Assembly: GCF_000283155.1 (NCBI RefSeq)
Contig: NW_004454178.1
Location: forward strand, 7,104,088 to 7,168,087
DNA from: Ceratotherium simum simum
Lineage: Eukaryota; Chordata; Mammalia; Perissodactyla; Rhinocerotidae
Direction: 5' to 3'
Length of the DNA stretch: 64,000 bases
Each line of letters starts with the position of its first letter. Position 1 is the stretch's first letter. Positions 12,831-23,800 of the stretch are shown here, in pieces. Made by a program: the position numbers and the translations under genes. Under the pieces are notes generated by a model. That model worked only from the letters and a program-made list of their open reading frames with translations, ran no database searches and was not told where the DNA came from.

Positions 12831-13639
12831 CAGGTGGCCACTTGGTAAGCAGCTGTTGAGTTGGATCCAATGGCTCTGAGCACTAAAGTTAGAAAGAGCT
12901 GCACTGGCAGGCTCTGGTGGGGGAAGGGTGGCATGGAGGTATTGAGAATTAAACCTGGGCTGGAGGCAGCTTAATGGTCCAAGAGAATCTCTGGGACAAG
13001 GGTCTTTGTTAGGGTCACAACTCAGGGAAATGGGTGATCATTAAGGCCGGGTCCAGCCTGGAACGCTGGGGCTTGGGAGCAGCTTGGACAGATGACTCAG
13101 TAAACCAAACAGGACAATGAAGGGAGGCCGTCCTTGTCCATCTGCGTTATTGGAGAGAGCTATAAATGACCTTATCCCAGGGCGCTCTCTCACACCTGGA
13201 AGGCTGATCTGACCTCTCCAAGACCCCTGAGCAGGGTGTTCTGGGATGTCTTCCGCAGCAAATGACTCTAGATCTGTGGGTGGGAGCCTAGACCGCTAAG
13301 GGATGACTTTTGCGGGGGTGGGGGTGGGGAACGGAGACAGAGTAGGCAGAGAGGAAGGGAGCGTGTTTCTCAGTGTCCAGAAATTGCGTTTCTGGTACTT
13401 ACATGTTACCAGATGCTCTCAGGGTTGGGAAGCTGCAGTGGTCCCTATGAGGGGCTGTTCCGGGCTAGGCTAGAACAGAGGCTGTGAACCTCCAACGGAC
13501 TCACTGGACACCAAAGTCATTGTCCCAAGCCATATGTCAGCGGTGGGGGAAAACCTGAGGATGGAGGGAGCTGGTGGGAGTGGACTGCAATCTACCTGAA
13601 CGTCAAGACGATGCGTCTGTCCTTTGCATTGTCCCAGCA

Positions 13640-14092
13640 GTTAGTCCGGTGCCGGCCACGCGGGAAGCGCGCAAACTAAGTCCTTCTGAATTGAACCGAA
13701 AACAGGAGACAAAAGCACCACGTCTTCTCCACTCCCGCGCCCATCCAACCCAAGCCCCCAAGTTATTCTTATTTCTGGGAGTCAGGGAGCCCGGGGTAGA
13801 AGGGTGTGGCGGGACACAAGCCACAAGGAGTAGGGGACCCACAGCGCAGCGAGCCCGGGGGGGTGGGCGAGTGGGCGCGCGCGCACGCACAGGCCCGCGC
13901 GCGGGAGTGTCGGGGGAAGGGGGTGGTCTCCGAAAGGGGGAGGGGAGAAGGCAGGGGGCGGGGAGAAGCAGGGCCCTTTAGGACCCGGCTGCGGCGGCGG
14001 GGGAGGAGAAAGAAGCGAGGAGGCGGCTCCCGCGCTCGCAGGGCCGTGCCACCTGCCCGCTAGCTCGCCGCCGTCGCGCTCACACCGCCAAC
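13640..14092 (+). promoter_or_regulatory. IGFBP2: IGFBP2 CpG-island promoter and 5' UTR
   Basis: Very GC- and CpG-rich sequence runs into the start codon with no TATA box at the expected distance. A GC box (GGGGCGGGG) sits at about 13955-13963, within 140 bp of the ATG, and several purine-rich G tracts surround it. This fits the known TATA-less, Sp1-driven IGFBP2 promoter. An alternating GC/CA stretch lies at 13875-13890. The transcription start cannot be placed exactly; a start roughly 100-150 bp before the ATG is an inference from the family. CpG richness continues through exon 1 into the first few hundred bases of intron 1. Confidence 0.8.
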
Positions 14093-14139
14093 ATGCTGCC
14101 GAGACTGGGCGGCTCCGCGCTGCCGCTGCTCCTGCCGCC

Positions 14140-14171
<32 letters not shown>

Positions 14172-14578
14172 GCGCGGGCGGCGGCNNNNNNNNNNNNNNN
14201 NNNNNNNNNNNNNNNNNNNNNNNNNNNNNNNNNNNNNNNNNNNNNNNNNNNNNNNNNNNNNNNNNNNNNNNNNNNNNNNNNNNNNNNNNNNNNNNNNNNN
14301 NNNNNNNNNNNNNNNNNNNNNNNNNNNNNNCGGGGCGGCCGGTGACTCCCGCGCGCCCTGCGCGGAGCTGGTGCGGGAGCCGGGCTGCGGCTGCTGCTCC
14401 GTGTGCGCCCGGCTGGAGGGCGAGGCGTGCGGCGTCTACACCCCGCGCTGCGCCCAGGGGCTGCGCTGCTATCCCCACCCGGGCTCCGAGCTGCCCCTGC
14501 AGGCGCTGGTTCTGGGCGAGGGCACTTGCGAAAAGCGCCGCGACGCCGACTACGGCGCCAGCCCCGAGCAGGTTGCAG
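14093..14578 (+). CDS. IGFBP2: IGFBP2 exon 1 coding part (interrupted by gap)
   Basis: The ATG has adenine at -3 (CCAACATGC) and opens a signal peptide [16 protein letters not shown] followed by a leucine run encoded by ten CTG triplets. Bases 14186-14330 are N. After the gap the true frame (first full codon 14332) reads [18 protein letters not shown], then [23 protein letters not shown], the signature of the IGF-binding N-domain, ending [17 protein letters not shown] and one base of an Asp codon. The donor is CAG|GTAACG. Frame before the gap (position mod 3 = 2) and after it (mod 3 = 1) disagree, so the number of Ns is a placeholder. By comparison with human, the real missing piece should be about 40-50 bp shorter than drawn. 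Confidence 0.95.
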
Positions 14579-17500
14579 GTAACGCGGGCTGGTACGGCGA
14601 ATTGGGAGGAACTTGGAGGGCGGCGGGGGAGCCGGCTGGCGGCCCCAGGGAAGGGGTGTGCGGTGGGACCTCGGAGGCCGTTTGAGTGGAGGGAGAGCGG
14701 AGTCCTGGACCGGCTCTGGGGATTGTTGGGAGGGGGACCCGAAAGTCAGGCCCGGGGAGCGGAACTGGGGTTAGAACGTGCGCAAGAGCCCTGGCTACTC
14801 ATTTGGTGGGGAGAAATAGGGAGAGAAAGGCATCTCTGTTACCATAGTCTTCCCTCCTCTAGTGGAACGTACCCTGACTTCTATTTTGGAGCGGGGGATT
14901 TACTGGGGAGGAGGGTGTGGGTCAGATCTGTGGGAATAGGAGCTTGAGACTGATCTGGGGCGCAACTTGAGTCGGTGACCGCCGACCGAAGGTTCCTGGA
15001 AATGTCCTGGTGGAGGACGCGGCCGGGGGGCGGAAGCTGGCGGTGCCGGTGACACCAGGGACGTGTAGTGAGAGGGGGGCGCCGGCACACTGAGGGACCC
15101 TTCTTCCTGGGATTGTGAGGCGGGAAGAAAGGGCTCGTTGGTGCTTTGTAGGGTGGGTTGCTTAAGGGAAAAATGAAAATGAACGCTGCTATTTTTGCAT
15201 AGAGAGAAGGGTCTTGCTTCTGTGTTGGATGGAACAATGAGAGAGGGACCTTCGGGAGGCGAGGAAGAGACCCCAGCAGTTGAGACAATATAACTTAAGC
15301 CGGCTGCGGTCCCGGGGCGGGGACAGCCACGCTGCACGGTTCAGCATCTGGGCCCCGGGGGGAGGGCAAGAGGATGTCTGGGCAGTGGACACGGCTGTCT
15401 TACCGGAGCGAGGTGTTCCCACCCCCCAGCCTAATTTGAGGGAACTCTTCCTATCCGATAGAATGGGGGCCCCGAAATTCTTTGTAAGGGGCCCTCATCC
15501 CCCCAAAAGTTTTTTGAGGTACACAAGCAGGCTATAAGGATCTCACTTTTTTTTTTTTTTTAATTACAAAAGCCTGCTGCCCCAGTGGTCTAGAGGAGGC
15601 TGTAATTATTTTCTTTTCTCTTGGAGACAGTGGGGAAATGTGTCCACTGCCTGCCGCTGTTGTTTAAAAAGCAAGCTTCGACCGAATTTGTCAAACTTAA
15701 AAAAAAAAAAGAAAAGAAAAAGTGAAAACATTCTTGCCTGCCTCTCAGCTTGTCCGATCACTGTACACCCCCCCATTCATCCCCCCCTTCCTCTAGCCTG
15801 CTATTGTTTTTTCCCTGTTCTCCTTGAGAATGGAATTAGGGGTCAGAGTTGAAATCTTTCTTCTGTTTCTCTGGCGCGTTTTGACCTTGAGTGCGGAGCA
15901 AGTTAGGGCTTCCTCGAGCGGAACCCCTCAGTCCCTTTTTTCTCCCTCCGGCTTGCTTCCCTCCCCAGCCTGTCTGGAAGTTAACCCTTTCCTCCTGCTT
16001 CTCTTAGAAAGTAATACTAGAAGGAGGAGGACTCAGCAGAGGTCCTTTCACTGCGGGGCGCCTGCCCCCAGTCCTGCCTTCCTCCCCCATCACCCCTCGC
16101 ACCCTGTGGTCCAGCTGGGAGGGACTGTGGTTTCTGAGCTGATCTCTGAGAAACTAAATATCTTCCTCAGCTGGGTGAACTTTTCAAAAGGCCTCCAAGT
16201 TCAGAGAATCGTTTGGATTTTGACTGTTTTAATAAAGAGCGTGATACATGACCTTCCTAAACGTTTTAGGGTTTTTTTTCACTCTTCATTCCTCTGGCGC
16301 TCAGGCTGAAAAACCGACTCTCTTGCTTCCCAAACCCCGGAAGCCGGTCCCGGTCTTCGGAAGGGAACAGATGCGGGAGATTCTCCCCATTCATTCCTCC
16401 CTGGAGCCTGAAGGGGGGAGTTGTCAGGGGCGCCTGGGGACAATGGCGGGAGTTCATGGGAAGAACGTCACTCTGGATTTTCTGCCTGGTTATGGGACTC
16501 CTTTCGGCCAGCTAGCCCCAGCTGCCTTCCTCAGCCTTCTCCTCCCAGTGCCCAGACAGGCGCCTTCCGCATTTTTCTCTTGTGCTCCAGACTGGGAAGA
16601 GGGGACACCAAGGTGTGTGTGGGGGCACTGGAAGCTGAGTGGGGGCGCCCTGGGAAGAACTGACCGAGACCACGGTGTCTGAGGCACGAGTAGGGCTGGG
16701 GGGGAGGAGGCCCTGCAGGGAGAAGCCTGGGCTTGCAGGGGTGCAGGGAAGAGAGAGGGGCAGGAGGCCTTCATTCCTCTGGCGCTCAGGCTGAAAAACC
16801 GACTCTCTTGCTTCCCAAACCCCGGAAGCCGGTCCCGGTCTTCGGAAGGGAACAGATGAGGCCTCTGTGCAGGAGAGGGTCGTGGGTTGGGGCAGGGATG
16901 GGGTGCTGCGTGGAGAGTGCTGGGGTCTCAGTTGGGTGGGGGGTGCGGACTGAGCATGGCAGGGATGAGACCTCAGCAGGAATCCTGCTGCCTCCTACTC
17001 TCCATCTCCCGTCTCTTCTCTCCCTCTGAAGAAGGAGCCTCCCCCCCCACCCCAGGCTGCATTTCTCTTTGAACAGGTTGCTTTTGAGAATTTTAAACAT
17101 ACCCTCTTATTTCGAGGCAGCAAACCCCAGCAGTTCCGGCTTTGCTCTTAGCTCTTTTGTCTTTGTTCCCGGGACTCAGGGGCTGGTTGCTGGCTTCCTG
17201 GGGATGGCTGAGATGCAGGGGGTGGGGGTGGGCACATCGGCGGGTGCTGAGCCCGCATCCCATGGGGGTGATGGGCTGGGACTTACTGGTTGGTTCCAAG
17301 AAACCCAGAAGTCAGACTGTGTGCGGGGGAGCGGTTGGAGTGGATGAGCCTGGGAGGAAAACGGGAGGGGGACCCTGGGATCTGCGTGAAGTCTGGACCT
17401 TAAAAGTGAGTGGGTGTGTTTGCTGGTGCAGTGGCCAGAAGTGCCTAGAAATGTCGGGGAAGAAGAGGAAGCCGGTTTGGGCCAGGCCGGGCCCTTTCAG

Positions 17501-20500
17501 AATTCAGGGCCTGGGCCGGGCTGGACTGGCTTCCTCAGCATCTCGCCTGCCTCCTTCCACGCCGGCACAATGCCGCGGATTATGCCGAGGGGCGGAGCCG
17601 CCCAAGTGGCCGTCTGGCCCGCCGCACATATAAAGGTGCTATAGAAATGTACAGTCATTCAAAGACCGGGGCCGGCGGGCGGGCCGGGGGGCTTGGGGAG
17701 GCCCTGCATCTGCAGTTGCTGGGGGAGCAGGGAGGCGGGCAGAGGCGAGCGCTGATTTACTGTGGTTCAGTGCAGCCTCAAAAAGAGGGGAGAGAAGCAA
17801 AGGGACTTCTGGCTCGGAGCGCTGCTTTGCATCTTGTTTTGCATAAATTTGCATACGGAGTTCAAAGTCGTAAAATAGACTTGGGGAATGAGTGGGACCC
17901 ACTGTCACTGAGTGCTAACGCCACCACCTTCCGCCCCCCTCCCCGCTTCTGGACGGGACACCCAGAACCAGCGCCGCTGAGCCGCTCCGCCTGAGTCATC
18001 ACCGCGGGTTGGCAGGAGGAGATGGGGGAGCTGAGGGCTGCGCTCCTGGGTCCCCTCCGGGACCAAGTAGGGTGTGACTCCGTGCCTCTGTGACGCTGGC
18101 CTGGGGGGCAGGGCTGGTCTGGAGGGTGTGGCTCGACAGGTCCCGAACCAGCGAGGCAGGCAGCGTTACCTGCATCTCCGCCCCGCCACCTTCATTTATG
18201 TCCAAAGTGTTCACCCAGATAGTTCCCTTTGTGTGGTAATAATGACCCCATCCATTCCTTTGACAAGGAAGCTTTGAGGAAAAAAAAATCCTGTATAACA
18301 ATGTCAAAAGATCTTACAAAAACAAAAACAGGGCTAAGGAATCTCTGAATTAGACTAGGTGGTGGAATGGGGGGGGGGAAGAAGAGCCCATCTGTTGTGG
18401 TCATGAGGGTCTATCTATGCGGTGGTTCTTGGCCAAATTGGACTCTTGAGTTTCCTGGCAGGCAAAGGGAAAAGGGAGTCTCAGCTGGTTCTGACTGTTA
18501 GCTTACCTTAGCATTGAGCTTTAAAATAATTTTTTCAGGCAAATCATTCCTTTGGGTTAGGGGGCTCCATGGAAATTAATCCAGTGAAAATGCCTGTGGG
18601 TTGTCTGAGAGGAGGAGCATATTCAATCACCCATTATCAAACCTTTGAGGGCTTGCTTTGAGAGAATCCCTGCTCTCTGGCCCGGTATCAGGTAGGCCTC
18701 TAGTTGGTTCTCAGATTAGCTGTTCTCTGACATAGAAAACGGGATGAAAAATTGCCACGTTTTGATATGAGGAACTTCCAAAAATTCTTGGTTCTAATGA
18801 GATGCGGAACAGGAGTACAGTACCTGGGGGCGGGTGGGGGGGTGGTTCGAGGGGCTGCTGAAGGGCATGAGGGAGGAGCAGAAGATACACAGGCCATACC
18901 CATGCTTGGTTTTGTTGTTAGTTCTCCTCACAGACCACAACACTGTACCAAAACCAAAATATTATTATTTTTAAAGAGACTCCATATGCGGGGACTTGGT
19001 TTAGTTTATCTCTCTCTCCTCTGTGTTCCCATCTCCCTCTTTCCTCCCCTGCTTTCTCCATCCTGTCTTCTCGCTCCCATCTAGACCGGCCTCCACTCCC
19101 ATGCCTCTCCCACTATAGCCTGGTCTAGAACAACTGGCTGGACGCTAAGTCGGCAGGCAGGGCTCGAGAAAATGGCATGGAAAGTATTATGGGCCCTAGC
19201 TTTCCCCAGGGATCCAATTAGAGGGAGACCACGTGAGTGACTGGGGCCTGGAGTGTTTGACATAAGTCTGATTCTTCAAGGAGGAGGGTGGTTGACCGGC
19301 AGGGCAGGACCCAGGCTCTGTGGGTTGGGAAATGGCCGTATCCCCCGAAGCGGGGTCGTGCTAGGGCTGCTTCTGCTGAAACCGAGCAGAGAAGAGTGAG
19401 GTTCTACTCTGAAGTCACCGGGGGAGCTGGTGACCTGGATGGCAGATGTTCTCAGCCCCATGGCTTTTCCTTGGTGTCTCGGGCCAGCATATTGCTGAGG
19501 TGGCTGGCAGCTGCCAGGAGATTGGTCGTCCTGCCGTCTGTCCTCGTCCTGTTAGGAACTGGCCTCTTTGCCTGCTTTGTCTCCTCGTCGGACAACACCC
19601 CTGCCAGGAAGGCTCTTTACCTGCATTTCGCAGCTGTGGACTCTGGGGCTCAGTCAAGGGGCGCCTTAGCAGGTGAGTAATGAGATGAGAGACTCGCTGG
19701 CTGCCTTTCCTCGACATCCCTCTGCCTCCGTGGCCAAGCAAGGGGGTGGGGCTGTCAGAAAAAGCCTCTGACCCCATCCGCCAGGAGGTTGGTTCCTGGA
19801 CGCCTGCCACGTGCTGGTGATGGACGGGCCACTGTTTGTTGCTGCCACGTTCTGTTCCTTGCATTCCCTTGACTCCTTTGAGAGGCCCGACTTCTGGAAC
19901 TTGGGGACTTCAGAAATGGAAGTGGCCATTATGCAGAGTCAGGAGAGACAAGAGGGTCCCAGGGCAGGCCTCTGGAGAGAAGAGCTGGTGGGCAGCACGT
20001 GATGCTGGAGGCAGCCTGGCCTCTGCCGTCAGATTGACGTGGATTCCAGTGCAGCCCTGTCTCTGAGAACCCCAGTGATGCTGGGGGAGGGCCTTTCTCA
20101 TTGGTGAAGTGGTAAACTTGTACCTCTTCAACGGGGTGTGTGTTAGGGCGGCTGTGGGAACGGAAAGTGCTGGGAACTAGTAGGTTCTCACACATCAGCT
20201 GCCTTCATCTCCATAAGCAACGTCTCCTCTCACGCTTAGTTAGCGGCCTTTAAAAGGAAGGCCAGATGGGCGGTGTCGGGCAGGCCGCTGGAATCTCTGA
20301 AGGTTGTACCACGGCCTTTAGGGGCCTCATCCTGGTGTGAAGTTGTTTCAGTTCAAAGCCCAGTTTCTTACCACATAGGGGTCACCAGAGAGGCGAGAGA
20401 TATATTCTATAAACTTCATTGTATTTCTTTGTACATTCATCCAACATACATAATTTTGCACAGTTACACAAATCCAATTATTCACGCATGCTGCTTCTTA

Positions 20501-20780
20501 TTTATTTATTTATTTTTGGTGAGGAAAATTGGCCCTGAGCTAACATCGGTGCCACTCTTCCTTTATTTTGTATGTGGGATGCTGCCACAGCGTGGCTTGA
20601 TGAGCGGTGTAGGTCCACGTCCAGGATCTGAACCTGTGAACCCCGGGCCGCCGAAGCGGAGCGTGCGAACTTAACCACTACGCCACCGGGCCGGCCCCGA
20701 GAGAGATATATTTTCTCTGACCCTCAGCTTCCTTGTCTGTAAATCAGGAATTGATAACACCAACCCCATGGGGTCGGACA

Positions 20781-20828
<48 letters not shown>

Positions 20829-23800
20829 GATAGATAATCCATCTAAAGCCTAAGCACTTGGGTTTTTTGGTAACGAGTCACTTGATTCCATCTCTTCACC
20901 TATTAAATGGAAATATCCCTACCTCTGACCTCCTTTCACAGACCATGTGAAACCCTTTGTAGAAAGGGCAGGGAAACGGTACTTTAAGTGCAGTGTAACC
21001 CCAGTTGACAATAAACCAAAGGTGTGAGGCCAGAGGGCTTGCATTTTTTTATGCATGAGACAGGCACTGCTCCTCAGGGCCGGCATCCTAATGTCTGGGA
21101 CTGACCATTCTCGGTATGGGAGCTTCACTCTGTAGTGCCTAGATTAGGGCGGGGGGGCGGACTGTAGGGGACAGGTGGCCCCAGAGTTCAGGCATGGGGT
21201 ACTTGTGCTGGCCTGGCTGCTCATGAGCAGGTGACACAGGGCTGGGTCCTGCCTCCCCCTGGCCAGCCAGCCTATAGGACCCAAATCTCCGAGGCCACCT
21301 CCAGGGGTGGGAAGCTCCCTCCTCCGTGGATAGCCCTCCACAGGAAACCTGCCAGGACCCAGGCTTCAGAACAGTAGGGTCAAGTAGGAACCGAAAGGTC
21401 CTAACACACTAAGCACATATGGTGAGAGTGAGGGTGGGCGCTGGCTGGGCTGTTAAATCCAGCGAAGACCCCGTGGTGCCCGTTTCCTGCTCCTGGAAAA
21501 TGGGCTTTCAGATCCATCCTGTCTGAGCCTAGAGTGCCAGAGTGTTGAACGTGATCCTGGCAGAGAAACTGGATGTTTTATCCAAAAAGTGACGTTTCCT
21601 TGCTATGCCGTCTCCAGAGTCCACCTCGCTCCCGAGTTGGGGAGCAGCATCTCATCTCCCAGGGTCTGGGCTTCTCAGCAGGAATGCTGGGTGGGGGGTG
21701 TCTTCTGGGCGCTAAGTTCTTCCTAATGTCCGAGTCCATCTGTGGTCCGGAAGGTCCGCTGGGTGACGGCCTGTCTGGGCACAGTGACATGATGACTCTG
21801 TTCTCAGGCACCTGATGGAGGTGAGGCCCCGGGAAGGTGGCTGCTTGAGTCTTCAGGGGTCAGCATATGCTTGTGGTGACACCCAGGATGGTCGGGACAA
21901 AGCACAGCATTGGCGCTGGGAATCTGGGGTGGCCTCCCCTTAGACTCTGGGGGCCTTCATGGTGGGGGTGGGGAGAGGAAAAGCCCACTTACAGATGGGG
22001 TAGTTGGTCCAGAGAAACCTGTGGCTTTCAGGTTCCAGAGTAACTGCCCCCACCCTCACTCCCACAATGAGCAGAGTGCAGGGGCTATAGGAAATTTTTT
22101 TTCTACTGGAAAATGGTCCATCCTCCTATGCCCCTCCCCCAACTTGGCTCCTAACCCTCGACCCTTCCCTCCTCCTCTGTCACTCCTGTTCGTTCACAAA
22201 GCCAGGGAAGATCTGGGCTGGCCCAGCTCCTGGGTGTCCGTCAGGACGCAGAGGGAGACCTTGCTCAGAAAGCCGGTTCCCCCGGAAAGAAATACAGAGG
22301 AAAGAAATACAGAGTCGACTGTAGTCAGGAATTGTTTCCCTTCCCCCATCTTTTTTGTAGCGGGGGAGGGGGCTTTTGGCAGCCCTTGGGGCCCCTTCTG
22401 GCCGCCAGCCCTGCATCTCTTCCTGGCTGCTGGGAGGCAGGGCAGGAGTGAAGATTGGGGAGAAGGGGACAGGGCTGGCAGGCCTCCAGTGGCCAGGCTG
22501 GAGAATTGGCCAGCAGGCTCTGGTTAACTTGGCCCGAGCAGAGCCTGGGGAGGTTTCTAATTAGTGGACGGGTGTAGGTGTGTCAGCCTGTGTTCATTCA
22601 AGGAACCGAGCTCTGGGAGCCAGGGAGCCGAGGACGGGAGGGGCACTGAGCCTGAGCGGGGAAGGTCTTGGGGAGTTGGGGAGGGGGCACGGGGGTGGGG
22701 AAGAGGAGGGTGCTCAGCATGTTGCATCCTGATAGAAGTTGATGAGATGGGGACCTTCCAGCTGGAAGGATCCGAGTTAGATTGTAAAGGGTTTGTCTCA
22801 AAGAATAAATGACAAAATAATGATAATTAAAATTGCTTTTTTTCTAGGCATCGTCCACTTCTACCAAAGTGCCCGTAGGTTTTTTTTTTTTTCTTTCCAG
22901 CTTTGTTTCAGCCTCAGGATTCTCCCCACCTGCCAGTGAAGAAATTGAGGCTGCATTCAGGTTCAAATGCCAAGGCAGGCAGAGACCAGAATGCACGGAC
23001 CAGAATGGAGTCTGGATCTTCAGATTCTCATTCCAGGGCTCTATTCCATCCGACTCACACATGCAAAGAAGCAGTGAATTATATACTGCTGCTTGGAAAA
23101 GCTCCTTTGCCCTGGGAGGTAGTAATTAAGGCATAACTTCTCAAAAATGTTCTTTATGCAACTCCCCAGGAAGTTTCTTTTCGGTCTATTGTCTGGACTT
23201 CTGGCTGGAGGTGCCAAGTTGCCTCTGGATGGTGAACTTGCTTTCTCAAGTGCCTGAGGCCAAGATAAAATGAAAAGGGCAATTCTGCTGTGCCCTGGGC
23301 CTGCAGCTGCCTGATAACGCTGGATAGTTTCTATAGCAACAGTGGCAGGAGGTGGGTCAGGCAGGATAAAGGGGGTGAGGGTGCGATGGGTTTACTGGAT
23401 CATAAAGGCTTTTGAGGTTGGGTGGGGCCAGCTGGTGTGTGACTGATGGCTTCCTTCCCTGGGAAGATGAGGGTCCTGTGGAGAGGGGGAGGGGTGAGGT
23501 GAGGGAGAACAGAAGAAATGAAGTGCTGGGGTTAAAAAGTCTCAGTTGCGAGCCTTTGCTTGAGCAATGCCCATGGCCAGATGCCATTCTAGTTGATTAA
23601 GAGCCATGAAGCAAAACAGCCTGGGTTTGGTTTTGGCTCTGCCATTGACTACGTGACTTTGTGCAGTTGGCCTCAACTCCTATGGCTTTTTTGTCAAGTG
23701 TGAGAGGGGATAAGAAATTATCAACCTCATGTGATTGCTTGATGATAAAACGGAGTTCTGTACACAAACCACTGAGCACAGCAACTCGGTGTTAGAAACT

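Larger units (their letters stand above)
1..13639. other. Upstream intergenic region
   Basis: No supported gene. Besides the listed repeats, the first 140 bases resemble an ancient dispersed repeat (AAAGGGAAGCCACGCAGGGT context). A short MIR-like piece lies at about 3920-3990. The stretches 900-2130, 2870-6660, 8750-9240 and 12830-13600 look like unique sequence with no clear signal. Confidence 0.7.

Noticed and set aside
22284..22313. 15-bp tandem repeat (GGAAAGAAATACAGA twice)
   Set aside because: Short slippage-type duplication with no sign of function.
21910..22527. 205-residue frame in IGFBP2 intron 1
   Set aside because: No recognisable domain, low-complexity composition, no exon signals around it.
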